Shown piece by piece: positions 35,773 to 43,542 of a stretch of DNA of 64,000 nucleotides. The notes beneath the pieces are model-generated. The model was not told the DNA's origin and did not search any database. It saw only the letters and a list, made by a program, of their open reading frames with translations. This DNA comes from Streptomyces sp. MNU76 (lineage in GTDB: Bacteria > Actinomycetota > Actinomycetes > Streptomycetales > Streptomycetaceae). Numbering within the stretch: the stretch's first letter is position 1; each line of letters opens with the position of its first letter. Made by a program: the position numbers and the translations under genes. The DNA lies in the NCBI RefSeq assembly GCF_020982545.1, contig NZ_JAJKLK010000023.1:149952-213951 (forward strand), written 5' to 3'.

Positions 35773-35948
35773 TGCTTGTTCTCTCGCCGTGGTCGCACCA
35801 GTGGTGAAATCAAGAAGTGGAGGCACGTTACTCCTCCGTGGTGCCGCATCGTGCCAGAAGCGACTCAATCGCAGGTTCTCGTCTCCCGGGTCGTCGGTGA
35901 CTGTTCTGTCTCTCGGATCCGACGAGCCGCTGGGCCACACTGACTCCC

Positions 35949-36704
35949 ATGACGAGACTCCCGGTCGACACTCGTATGTGCTTACCGACGCTCCTCGGCA
36001 GAACACGAGCGGTTCTCTTCGACTTCGACGGCCCCGTCTGCGATCTTTTCGCCGACCGGTCGACCAAGCCGGTCGCCCAGGAGATCAAGGCCATGGCCAG
36101 GCGGACCTGGCAGGTACTGGACCCCGCGGCCGAGGCGTGCGAGGACTCGCACGGCCTCCTTCGACTCCTGGGCGCCATGCTGGAGCGGAGCGGGGCCGGT
36201 GCCCTTGACCCGGAGACGCTGGGCAGGGCGGACGACATGGTCACACGGTACGAGAACGACGCCGTGGCCTCGGCGGTCCCGGCGCCGGAGATACACACCC
36301 TTCTCGACACCCTCCTCGGGCTCGGTAAGCGACTGGTGATCGTGACCAACAACGCCGCGGATCCTGTACGGAACTTCCTCGAACTGCACGACATGTCCCA
36401 CAAGTTCGAGGAAGTCTTCGGCCGCGTTCCTCAGGAGCCTCACCGCATGAAACCGGACCCGCGTTCGCTGCGTCTCGCCCTGCGCCACCTGGGGGACATG
36501 AGCCCGGACGACGCCGTCATGGTCGGCGACCAGATCAGTGATCTGCAGGCGGCCAGATCCGCCGGGGTGGGGTTCCTGGGCTATTCGAACGATGCCGAGC
36601 GCGCCAGGAGACTGCGCCGGCAGGGCGCACACTGTGTAGTGCACGAGCACCGTCAGCTCGTGGACGCCTGCGCCTTTCCGCCGGTCAACCGCCCTCGTCC
36701 GTGA
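35949..36704 (+). CDS. HAD-superfamily phosphatase
   Basis: 251 aa from ATG 35949. Motif I is VLFDFDGPVCDLF (two Asp), motif II VIVTNN, motif III Lys in HRMKPDPRSL, motif IV MVGDQISDLQAARSAGVGFLGY: a complete HAD hydrolase set. It is a paralogue of the protein at 37915 (DLDGPICRLF, MKPHPHTLRLALNAMG, FLGYA). Divergent from the kinase operon, and its 3' end overlaps the GntR gene on the other strand by 20 bp. It may reverse the phosphorylation done by the kinases next door; that is inference. Confidence 0.88.
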   Translation: MTRLPVDTRMCLPTLLGRTRAVLFDFDGPVCDLFADRSTKPVAQEIKAMARRTWQVLDPAAEACEDSHGLLRLLGAMLERSGAGALDPETLGRADDMVTRYENDAVASAVPAPEIHTLLDTLLGLGKRLVIVTNNAADPVRNFLELHDMSHKFEEVFGRVPQEPHRMKPDPRSLRLALRHLGDMSPDDAVMVGDQISDLQAARSAGVGFLGYSNDAERARRLRRQGAHCVVHEHRQLVDACAFPPVNRPRP

Positions 36705-37566
36705 GCAGATTCCAGACCGAGTCGAACCAGGCTTGTGCGGCGTCCACCAGGACGGCTCCTGACGACGAAGGATCCCCCTCCTTCATATGGTGGGTCAACG
36801 TGGCGCGCAGTCCGAGCACGTCTCGGGCTTCGACCTCCTCCCCGTCGCCCACCGGGATCATCCGCTCGACCAACACATAGAAGCCGTGCAGTGCCTGGGA
36901 CCGGTTAAGCAGATAGACCTTGAAAGTGGGGGTCAGCGGAACATGCCTGATCTCGACTTCCACATCAGGAACGAATCCCTCTCGCCTGAGATCCTCCAGA
37001 GCCTCCCGCAGCAAGGATTCGTGGATTCGCGTGATGTCACGCAGGCGCTTCTGGGGCCGTAGATCATCCGCATGGCCCTTGACCGTGGGGTAGATCAAGG
37101 GCATCGACTCCCGCGGCAACAGCATGCGAAGGACGATGCGCTCGGGAGCCACCTCTCCGTCCCGGATCCGTTCGGCCTGCAGTCGGATGTGCGTGCTCAA
37201 GGACTCTGACGTCAGCGTGTGGATGTCCAGCAACACCTCACGCTGCTCGAAAGCGTGGTCGAAGAACGAGCGCAGCGTCATCCTGCCGTCCCGCCATGCC
37301 GCCGACGGCCGCGAGGACAGCACCTGCTGAGCACCCAGCACCCGAGTTCCGCTCCCCCGCCGGGACTCGACCCATTCCTCCTCGTTCAACCTGGTCAGAA
37401 CCTTCTGGACGGTGTCGCGGGAGACATCGAGTTCCTCGACCAACTGCCGCTGCGGCGGCAGGGAGCTGCCCACCGGATACGTGCCGTCAGCAATCCGAGC
37501 CCGCAGCGTCTCCAGGACACGCTCGAACTTGCTGCCGCCACCCTCGCCGGTTCGCGCCTCACCCAC
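36685..37566 (-). CDS. GntR-type regulator with unusual C-terminal domain (copy 1)
   Basis: 293 aa from GTG 37566; ATG 37614 is the alternative. I prefer the GTG because it aligns with the two paralogues and because the upstream start would place the operator-like sequence inside the gene. The winged helix is at about residues 13-75 (KFERVLETLRARIADGTYPVGSSLPPQRQLVEELDVSRDTVQKVLTRLNEEEW). The effector part is neither FCD nor UTRA: it contains RMLLPRESMPLIYPTVKGH, RHVPLTPTFKVYLLNRSQALHGFYVLVERM and AQAWFDSVWNLL. Those segments recur in copies 2 and 3, so this is a distinct ligand domain. Confidence 0.85.
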   Translation of the reverse strand: MGEARTGEGGGSKFERVLETLRARIADGTYPVGSSLPPQRQLVEELDVSRDTVQKVLTRLNEEEWVESRRGSGTRVLGAQQVLSSRPSAAWRDGRMTLRSFFDHAFEQREVLLDIHTLTSESLSTHIRLQAERIRDGEVAPERIVLRMLLPRESMPLIYPTVKGHADDLRPQKRLRDITRIHESLLREALEDLRREGFVPDVEVEIRHVPLTPTFKVYLLNRSQALHGFYVLVERMIPVGDGEEVEARDVLGLRATLTHHMKEGDPSSSGAVLVDAAQAWFDSVWNLLTDEGG

Positions 37567-37598
37567 CTCTCGACCGTACCGCTTCCGGACGCCGGGCA

Positions 37599-37701
37599 AA
37601 CCAGTTCCAGTCATGTGAACCAGCCAACTGGACTGACAGTTAAGGGATCAGGGGCGGCGGGCATACAGCAGGCAAGTCAACTAGCAGGCCAATTGGACTG
37701 G
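37599..37701. promoter_or_regulatory. Operator-like repeats between GntR copy 1 and the small membrane gene
   Basis: Two direct copies, GCCAACTGGACTGA (37623-37636) and GCCAATTGGACTGG (37688-37701), lie 65 bp apart. An inverted relative, AACCAGTTCCAGTC, lies at 37599-37612. They span the divergent promoters and differ from the dyads of copies 2 and 3 while keeping a CCAACT/CCAATT core. Confidence 0.6.
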
Positions 37702-37735
37702 TTGATGGAGGGTCGATAGAGACGGGGTGGGAAGC

Positions 37736-37924
37736 ATGGTCGTATGGGAAGTGGTCCGCGCAGCAGTCCAATTCACGGCGGGGCATCTGACAGGGAAAGC
37801 CTTCGGCCCCCTCGGCCTGGCACTGCTCGTCACCGTGCTCGTGGCCGTGCGAGTAGGCCGGGAACGGTTGTCCTGGCACTGGTGGGCCGCCCTCTTCTTC
37901 GTCCTCCTGATGGTTCAGGCCTGA
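37736..37924 (+). CDS. Small membrane protein, 62 aa (copy 1)
   Basis: ATG 37736 with a GGGTGGGAA-type upstream stretch. There are two hydrophobic segments (about residues 26-42 and 48-62) separated by RVGRERLSWHWW. It ends within HAD copy 2 on the other strand (10-bp overlap). It is divergent from GntR copy 1 across an operator-bearing spacer. A second protein of the same size sits in the same position relative to GntR copy 2. Confidence 0.65.
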   Translation: MVVWEVVRAAVQFTAGHLTGKAFGPLGLALLVTVLVAVRVGRERLSWHWWAALFFVLLMVQA

Positions 37925-38682
37925 TCCGGCAGTTGGGTGCGCAGGACGTCCAGGACCGGCTTCAGTGAGTTCACCGTGTGGGCCAGGGGGACGCCGACGT
38001 CCAGGAGGGCCTTGAGCTTGCCCTCGGTACACGCGTAGCCCAGGAAGGGGACGCCGGCGTCGCGGGCGGCCTCGAAATCGGTGGGGGCGTCGCCGAGCAT
38101 CAGGGCGCGGGACGGCTCGGCGCCCATCGCGTTGAGGGCCAGGCGCAGGGTGTGGGGGTGCGGCTTCATCCGGTCGAGGTCGCGCGTACGGCCGTAGATG
38201 TACGGGAAGCAGTCGGCGAGGCCCCGGGTCGCGATGTAACGGGACGCCGCCAGCGCCGAGTTGTTGGTGGTGATGGCGAACCTGGCCCGCCGGGACCAGG
38301 TCCGGATGAGCGGGTCGGCCCAGGTGGTGGGGTACGCCTTGGGCGCGGCGGTCAGTTCCTGCTGGGTGAGCCACTTCTCCACGTCGATGATCAGGTCGCT
38401 GCTCGGATGGCGCCGGCCCAGCCCCAGGAGGACCACCTGCGGGTCGGCCGTGCTCCGCTCCCGCTCCGTCAGCAGACCGCCCAGCCCACGCCTGTCGATC
38501 AACTCCACCAGATCTCGGGCCACTTGGTGCGCGGGGTGCCCGGAGAACAGTCGACAGATCGGCCCGTCCAGGTCCCAGAGCACGAAGCGGACGGGTGTGA
38601 TCAGTTCTCGAAGGGCCTCCGTGGCCTCTGTCTCTTCCGTCACCGGTTCAGTCTGCGCCGTATCAGCCGTGTCAGGAGTCAC
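37915..38682 (-). CDS. HAD-superfamily phosphatase (copy 2)
   Basis: 255 aa from GTG 38682, which shares one base with the TAG of the GntR gene upstream (TAGTG), so it is translationally coupled to it. HAD motifs: FVLWDLDGPICRLF, AITTNNSALAAS, RMKPHPHTLRLALN, LMLGDAPTDFEAARDAGVPFLGYA. The first ~35 residues are Thr/Glu-rich. Paralogue of the protein at 35949. Coupling to its regulator suggests the regulator senses the phosphatase's substrate or product. Confidence 0.88.
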   Translation of the reverse strand: MTPDTADTAQTEPVTEETEATEALRELITPVRFVLWDLDGPICRLFSGHPAHQVARDLVELIDRRGLGGLLTERERSTADPQVVLLGLGRRHPSSDLIIDVEKWLTQQELTAAPKAYPTTWADPLIRTWSRRARFAITTNNSALAASRYIATRGLADCFPYIYGRTRDLDRMKPHPHTLRLALNAMGAEPSRALMLGDAPTDFEAARDAGVPFLGYACTEGKLKALLDVGVPLAHTVNSLKPVLDVLRTQLPDQA

Positions 38683-39566
38683 TAGGAGAGTGTCAGGTCC
38701 GTCGTGATGGTTTCCCAGAGGGCGTTGAACCATTGCTGCGACTGGTCGACGAAGGCGGCGTCCCGGGGGCCGGTCTCCTTCTCGAAGGAGAAGAGGAGGG
38801 ACTGGGTGCCGAAGGCGTCGTACATCTCCAGGGGGCCGTCCGCCATCTGCTCCTCGCGCTTCATGAGCATGTAGTAGGCGATCAGGGCCTCCTGGCCGTT
38901 GAGGAGGTAGAGCTTGACGGGCGGCGTGAAGGGCAGGGCCCGGAACGTCACTCGGACGTCGAGCTTGTGCGAGGTGCGCAGGGCCTGCAGGTTGTGGCGC
39001 AGGACGCGGATCTGGGCGTTGCGCTGGTCGAGCCAGCGCTTGTGGACGGGATCCTCCTCGTCGTCCTCGCCGCGCCCCTCGACCGGCACCGGGAACGCCA
39101 GGTTGATCTTCCGGGAGGGCAGGAGGATCCGGACGTCGATGGACTCCGGGCGGATCGTTCCCTCGTGGATACGGCGGACCGGTTCGCCGAGGGCCAGCAT
39201 CAGGGTCTCGGCGGTGAGACAGGCCGCGTCCACGCGTACGTGCGGTGCGGAGAAGGCCTCGGCCAGACGGGGGCCGAGGCCCACCATCGTCGGCTGGGGC
39301 TCGTTGCCCGCGGTGTGGCCGACCTCGGCGACCCGGGGCGGGCTCCCCTTGCTCACGTTGCTCAGCAGCCCGTCGTCCTGCAACGCGCGCAGGGCCTGAC
39401 GGACCGTGCCGCGCTCCACGCCGAACTCCTCCGCCAGTTCGGCCTGGGTGGGCAGGCGCTCGCCGGGTCTGAGGTCGCCGCCGCGGATGCGGTCCCGCAG
39501 GGTGGCGGCGATCTCCTGGGACGAGAGCTTTCTGCTGCCGTTCACTGCAACGTTCTCCTGGGTCAC
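38682..39566 (-). CDS. GntR-type regulator (copy 2)
   Basis: 294 aa from GTG 39566, chosen because a TAGCGT -10-like box ends 6 nt upstream, the same arrangement as in copy 3, which suggests a leaderless transcript. A later GTG at 39545 with an AGGAG site is the alternative. The winged helix is at residues 14-70 (SSQEIAATLRDRIRGGDLRPGERLPTQAELAEEFGVERGTVRQALRALQ). The effector domain is shared with copies 1 and 3 (VRILLPSRKINLAFPVPVEGR, VTFRALPFTPPVKLYLLNG). First gene of a two-gene operon with HAD copy 2. Confidence 0.88.
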   Translation of the reverse strand: MTQENVAVNGSRKLSSQEIAATLRDRIRGGDLRPGERLPTQAELAEEFGVERGTVRQALRALQDDGLLSNVSKGSPPRVAEVGHTAGNEPQPTMVGLGPRLAEAFSAPHVRVDAACLTAETLMLALGEPVRRIHEGTIRPESIDVRILLPSRKINLAFPVPVEGRGEDDEEDPVHKRWLDQRNAQIRVLRHNLQALRTSHKLDVRVTFRALPFTPPVKLYLLNGQEALIAYYMLMKREEQMADGPLEMYDAFGTQSLLFSFEKETGPRDAAFVDQSQQWFNALWETITTDLTLS

Positions 39567-39588
39567 GACCAAACGCTACAACTCTCAC

Positions 39589-39681
39589 CCATCTTTGGGG
39601 AGTTCACGGGAAGGTGGTTATGAACATAGACCAAGTGGGAACCATTTAAACAAAGTTGGTTGCCAACTTGGTCAAGTTGGC
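39589..39681. promoter_or_regulatory. Conserved promoter block and dyad operator upstream of GntR copy 2
   Basis: Positions 39589-39623 match 40958-40992, upstream of copy 3, at all but a few of 35 positions. Then AAGTTGGTTGCCAACTT at 39653-39669 is a near-perfect dyad, and a third half-site CAAGTTGGC follows at 39673-39681. Likely binding sites of the adjacent regulators. Confidence 0.75.
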
Positions 39682-39747
39682 AGAGTTCTCCCCCACACCG
39701 CTCTCGCACCGCCCCGCCTGTGCCGGCCCCTCGGAGGAGGTACCACC

Positions 39748-39939
39748 ATGCCCGCTGCCATCGCCCTCGTCTCCGCTCTCGCCGTCGTCGCCTTCCAGCG
39801 CTTCGTCGAGTGGCGCTACGGCACCCTGGGAATCGTCGGCCTGCTGTTCCTCACCATCGGACTGAAGGCCAACAACCACACGTGCAGCTCGATCGGAGCG
39901 GTCATCCTCGCGGTGATGTTCGCCGGACCGGCGATGTGA
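39748..39939 (+). CDS. Small membrane protein, 63 aa (copy 2)
   Basis: ATG 39748 with an excellent ribosome site (ggaggaggt, 6 nt before). Three hydrophobic stretches: residues 3-16, 26-40 and 48-62, with a short NNHTCSS loop between the last two. Divergent from GntR copy 2 across the dyad operator, in the same place as the 62-aa protein next to GntR copy 1. Not recognisably similar in sequence to that one. Function unknown. Confidence 0.75.
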   Translation: MPAAIALVSALAVVAFQRFVEWRYGTLGIVGLLFLTIGLKANNHTCSSIGAVILAVMFAGPAM

Positions 39940-39978
39940 GGCGACGCGCTCTCGAACAGAAGGAGCCGGTGCCGGCGG

Positions 39979-40026
39979 CCGTCAGCCGGTGGCCGGGGAC
40001 CGTCAGCCGGTGGCCGGGGACCGTCA
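39979..40026. repeat. 21-bp tandem repeat at the 3' end of GntR copy 3
   Basis: ccgtcagccggtggccgggga occurs at 39979 and 40000 and partly at 40021, where it includes the regulator's stop codon. Slippage duplication of the gene's 3' end explains it. Confidence 0.75.
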
Positions 40027-40935
40027 GCTCGTGAGCAGCAGGTCCGAGCTGATGGTGTCCCAGAGCGCGTCGAACCAGAGGCGGGACTGCTCCACGAAGG
40101 TCGTGTCCCGGGGCTCGGCGACCGCGCTCCGCTCGAACGCGAACAGCGTGGACTGAGTGCCCTCGGCGTCGTACATCTCCAGTTGCTCACTGTCCACTTC
40201 GGCCTCCTTCCGCTGCACCGTGTAGTACGCGAACAGCGCCTCCCGACCGTTGAGGAGGTACAGCTTCACGGGCGGTGTGAAGGGCAGGGCGCGGAAGGAC
40301 ACACGGACGTCCACGCCGTGCGTGGACCGCAGGGCCTGCAGGTTGTGCTTGAGGACCTGGCCCTGGGCGTTGCGCTGGGCCAGCCAGCGGCGCTGCAGCC
40401 GGCCGTCGACCGACGCGTCGACCGGGGCCGGGAAGGCGAGCGGGATGTCCCGGCTGGGCAGCATCACCCGGACATCGACCCTGGCCGGTTTTATGCGCCC
40501 CGCGTGAATCTCGCGCAACGGCTCACTCACGGCGAGCGTGAGGGACACGGAGGTCAGGCAGAGGGCGTCGATCTTCACGTGCGGGGCCGCGAACGCGGCG
40601 GATATGCGAGGGGCAAGCTCCACCATCGTCGGCCGCGGGGCCGCTCCCGGACCGCCGACGGCCGCCGTGCCCAGGCGTGGGGCGACAGTCGCCGGACTGC
40701 CCTTGGAAACGTTGGTGAGCAGGTGCTCCGACTGCAGGATGCGCAGGGCCTGGCGCACGGCGCCGCGCTCGACGCCGAACTCGTCGGCCAGCTTCGCCTG
40801 CGTGGGCATGCGCTGTCCCGGTCGCAGCTCGCCGGACCTGATCCGGCCGCGCAACACGTCGGCCACCTCGTGATGTGACCTCTGGGGCCGCTGTGACGAC
40901 TTCCGCCCATCGACGGCCGTGCGTTCCCGCTCCAC
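40024..40935 (-). CDS. GntR-type regulator (copy 3)
   Basis: 303 aa from GTG 40935, aligned with copy 2 and preceded by TAGTGT 6 nt upstream (TTG 40941 is possible). The winged helix is at about residues 20-75 (HHEVADVLRGRIRSGELRPGQRMPTQAKLADEFGVERGAVRQALRIL). The C-terminal domain is that of copies 1 and 2 (DVRVMLPSRDIPLAFPAPV, VSFRALPFTPPVKLYLLNGREALFAYYTVQRKE). Closest to copy 2. No HAD gene or small membrane gene accompanies it. Confidence 0.88.
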   Translation of the reverse strand: MERERTAVDGRKSSQRPQRSHHEVADVLRGRIRSGELRPGQRMPTQAKLADEFGVERGAVRQALRILQSEHLLTNVSKGSPATVAPRLGTAAVGGPGAAPRPTMVELAPRISAAFAAPHVKIDALCLTSVSLTLAVSEPLREIHAGRIKPARVDVRVMLPSRDIPLAFPAPVDASVDGRLQRRWLAQRNAQGQVLKHNLQALRSTHGVDVRVSFRALPFTPPVKLYLLNGREALFAYYTVQRKEAEVDSEQLEMYDAEGTQSTLFAFERSAVAEPRDTTFVEQSRLWFDALWDTISSDLLLTS

Positions 40936-40957
40936 GCACAAACACTACAACTTCTCG

Positions 40958-41038
40958 CCATCTTTGGGCAGTTCGTGGGAAGGTGGTTATGAGACGACTC
41001 CAAGCGGAGATAAGTAAGGTGAAGTTGGTCGCCAACTT
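40958..41038. promoter_or_regulatory. Conserved promoter block and dyad operator upstream of GntR copy 3
   Basis: A 35-bp block at 40958-40992 is shared with copy 2 (39589-39623). The dyad AAGTTGGTCGCCAACTT at 41022-41038 differs by one central base from the copy 2 dyad, and the dyad-to-block distance is also the same to within a few bases (29-30 bp). Confidence 0.75.
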
Positions 41039-41177
41039 TCGCAACATGGTCAAACTTTCGGATGGTTGGTGACTCTGGCAACTGCCGCCGACCATCACCC
41101 AGACCGAGCGATCACTCAGACCGACCGATCGACCTCCCTTCCGGAGGGGAGCCGGGAGTTCGACCGGTCCGCACCGT

Positions 41178-41224
41178 CACAACTGAATGGCTCAGCCACA
41201 ACTGAATGCGCAGCCACAACTGAA
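41178..41224. repeat. Three short direct repeats CACAACTGAA
   Basis: cacaactgaa starts at 41178, 41197 and 41215 (19- and 18-bp spacing), each preceded by cagc or ccgt. This is in the spacer between GntR copy 3 and the Eis-like gene. Could be regulator half-sites or simple duplication. Confidence 0.6.
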
Positions 41225-41258
41225 CAGCTACGGATACACGTACCCTCACCCAGAAAGG

Positions 41259-42524
41259 TCAGAAGACGTCCGGGCACCACGGGCGCCTGGACGTCCGCAG
41301 CAGGGCGTCGGCCATGGCGGCGGCGCCCTTCCGCTGTTCCCGGGCCCGGCCCAGCGCGGTGAGCCGTACGGCCGACTCGTCGCCCAGCCACAGCGTCGCC
41401 AGGTCCGCGACCTCCAGGACGAGGTCGCCGTCCTCGCTCGTCGGCACACAACTCGCCCCGTCCGGGCCCGCGTCCAGCCGGTACCGCCCGTCCGCGAAGC
41501 CTCCCCGGTCCACGACCTCCAGCACCAGCGTCCCGGTCCCGGTGTACGTCCGCGCCTCCAGCGCCCGTACGACGTCCAGGATCCGTACCCACAGCCAGTC
41601 CGCGTGGGAGGTGACGCTCACGGCGCGCGGGTCGGGGAAGAAGTGCGGCAGGAGGTCGTCGGGGGCCCGCCAGCCGCACTTGACCTTGGTGATCCAGTCG
41701 ATCGAGCAGAGGTAGTGCCACAGGGCGCGCTCGGCGGCCGGGCTCGTCGCGATCAGCCAGTTGACGTCGGCCGTGTTCTGCGGCTGCTTCATTCGCCAGG
41801 TGTCGTCCGCCTCGTACGAGACCATGCCCTCGACCTCGCCGGCCGCCGAGCGGTACACCGCGTAGAACGGCTCGGTCCAGGAGCCGGACAACCGCAGGTC
41901 GCCGGTATTGATCCGCCACCAGCGCTCGTCGCGGCTCACCGCGCCGGGTTGCGCGGCGCGCAGTCGGTCGTGGAGGGCGGGGCCGAGGGCGCGTACGACC
42001 GCGCCGTCGACGAGGTCGACCCGGCCGCCGTCCGCCGGGCCGGACCAGCGGGGGTCCAGGCCGGTGCGGGGGACGTCGATGGTCCACTCGGTGGTCCAGG
42101 TGGCGGGGCCGAAGCCGTAGCGGCCGTAGATGGGGTACTCGGCGGCGATCAGGGTGGCGACGACGTCACCGCGGTCGCTCGCGGCGGCGAGGTCGTGGGC
42201 CATCATCCGGGTGAGCAGGCCTCGGCGGCGGTGGGTGGGGCTGACCGTGACGTTCGAGATGGCGTCGGCGGGGACGGTGCGGCCGCCGACGGCGGTGAGC
42301 TCCTGGGGAAAGGAGCGGAAGGTCGCCACAGGCTGGTCGGTGGGGGCGGTGGGGTCGAACGCGGCGAGCGTTCGGGACGGGTCTATGTGGAACGAGCGGT
42401 CCTTGAGCTCCTGAGGGGTCAGGGTTTCCGGGGCTCGGAGGAAACCTGTGTTCAGAGCGTTCAGCCAGGCCGGGATCTCGTCCTCGGTGACGGGGCGTAC
42501 GGCTGTGTCGTGGGAGGGGCTCAT
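41259..42524 (-). CDS. Eis-like GNAT acetyltransferase
   Basis: 421 aa, the length of the Eis family. N-terminal GNAT lobe: ISNVTVSPTHRRRGLLTRMMAHDL (acetyl-CoA loop), YPIYGRYGFGPATWTTEW. The second GNAT-like lobe and a C-terminal SCP2-like domain end in CPDVF, whose free carboxylate acts as the general base in Eis. Eis proteins acetylate aminoglycosides and other amines. Resistance here is possible but unproven. Confidence 0.92.
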   Translation of the reverse strand: MSPSHDTAVRPVTEDEIPAWLNALNTGFLRAPETLTPQELKDRSFHIDPSRTLAAFDPTAPTDQPVATFRSFPQELTAVGGRTVPADAISNVTVSPTHRRRGLLTRMMAHDLAAASDRGDVVATLIAAEYPIYGRYGFGPATWTTEWTIDVPRTGLDPRWSGPADGGRVDLVDGAVVRALGPALHDRLRAAQPGAVSRDERWWRINTGDLRLSGSWTEPFYAVYRSAAGEVEGMVSYEADDTWRMKQPQNTADVNWLIATSPAAERALWHYLCSIDWITKVKCGWRAPDDLLPHFFPDPRAVSVTSHADWLWVRILDVVRALEARTYTGTGTLVLEVVDRGGFADGRYRLDAGPDGASCVPTSEDGDLVLEVADLATLWLGDESAVRLTALGRAREQRKGAAAMADALLRTSRRPWCPDVF

Positions 42525-42561
42525 GGGGTCACGCTAGGGGGGTGCCGGCGCGCTGTCTCGG

Positions 42562-42640
42562 GGTTTTTCGCCCCCGCCGCCCCTACGAAAAGCACGGGGC
42601 GCAGCCCCTGCTTTTCAGGGGCGCGGGGAACTGCGCGACC
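42562..42640. repeat. Dispersed Streptomyces palindromic repeat, copy A
   Basis: Contains ttttcgcccccgccgcccct, then an inverted ggggcgcagcccct / caggggcgcgggg pair and the hallmark CGCGGGGAACTGCGCGACC. Relatives in this window are at 51081-51245 and 57483-57545. Lies between the Eis-like gene and rsiG. Confidence 0.85.
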
Positions 42641-42684
42641 AGCCCCCACGCACCCGCACCCGACAACGCACCCGCACGTCCTCT

Positions 42685-43326
42685 CTACGTCAGCAGATCG
42701 TCCACCTGGGCCTCGCCCTCCCGGTAGCGGCGGGCGATCTCCGCGCTGCAGTCGTCGGCCGTGCGCTGCAGGTGCTGGCGCCGGCCGGAGATCTGCTGCT
42801 CGTGGTGGACCAGGCGGGCGAGGCCCGCCGTGAGTTCCTCGTCGGTGCGGGCCTGGAGGTCGGAGAGTTCCACCTCGTCCAGCATCTCGGCGGCCAGCCG
42901 CCGGTACTCCTCACCGCGCGGCGTGCCCACGGTGACATGGCGGGCCGAGGAACGCTGCCGGGCCGGCGCGTCCGTGAGGATCGCCGAGAGCCGGTCGACG
43001 AGCGCCGAGGGCTCCGCCGAGCCCGAGGCCCCGGCATCGGCCGCACCGCCCCTGCGGGCCAGTTCGGCGCGCAGGATGTCGATACGCCCCTGGAGCAGCC
43101 GCCGCAGATAGCTGAGGTCGGCCTCGTCCCGCTGGGCGTCCCGGCGCAGGGTGCGCAGTGCGGGCAGCCGCAGCCGGGACAGTTCGGGCTCGGCCGGGTC
43201 CGGCGGCGGCAGTGGTCCGCTGTCCGTACGCTGAACCGGTGGCCGACGGACTCCGGGGCCGGGCCCCGGCGTCGTACGGGTAAACGTCGCAGTGCCCGGG
43301 GGCTGCCCGGTACTCGATGTGCTCAT
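42685..43326 (-). CDS. rsiG: Anti-sigma factor RsiG, c-di-GMP-binding
   Basis: 213 aa from ATG 43326. The C-terminal two thirds are an antiparallel coiled coil that carries the RsiG signature E(X)3S(X)2R(X)3Q(X)3D twice: EADLSYLRRLLQGRID on the first helix and EQQISGRRQHLQRTAD on the last. Both copies are complete. In Streptomyces venezuelae RsiG binds a c-di-GMP dimer through these motifs and sequesters the sporulation sigma factor WhiG. The N-terminal ~45 residues are Pro/Thr-rich and probably disordered. Confidence 0.93.
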   Translation of the reverse strand: MSTSSTGQPPGTATFTRTTPGPGPGVRRPPVQRTDSGPLPPPDPAEPELSRLRLPALRTLRRDAQRDEADLSYLRRLLQGRIDILRAELARRGGAADAGASGSAEPSALVDRLSAILTDAPARQRSSARHVTVGTPRGEEYRRLAAEMLDEVELSDLQARTDEELTAGLARLVHHEQQISGRRQHLQRTADDCSAEIARRYREGEAQVDDLLT

Positions 43327-43542
43327 GCGCCTCAACCGTCCCCTCGACCGGTGTGTGTGAGCATCGTGCCACTCTCCGTGGCAGCTTTGTGACCGAGTCC
43401 CCGCGATCCACCCCAGATGGTCGGTAATGGATCAATGAGAAAGACCGGGCAAAGCGCTCTTCAAACCCCCGTGATCACAAACCCCCCGTAAGGGGGACCC
43501 CCTCGCGTACGGCTGATGGACGGCGGCGGCATCATGGTCGGC

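Noticed and set aside
41066..41362. Plus-strand frame next to GntR copy 3 considered as the missing third small membrane protein
   Set aside because: It is hydrophilic and runs antisense into the Eis-like gene; it does not resemble the ~62-aa membrane proteins.
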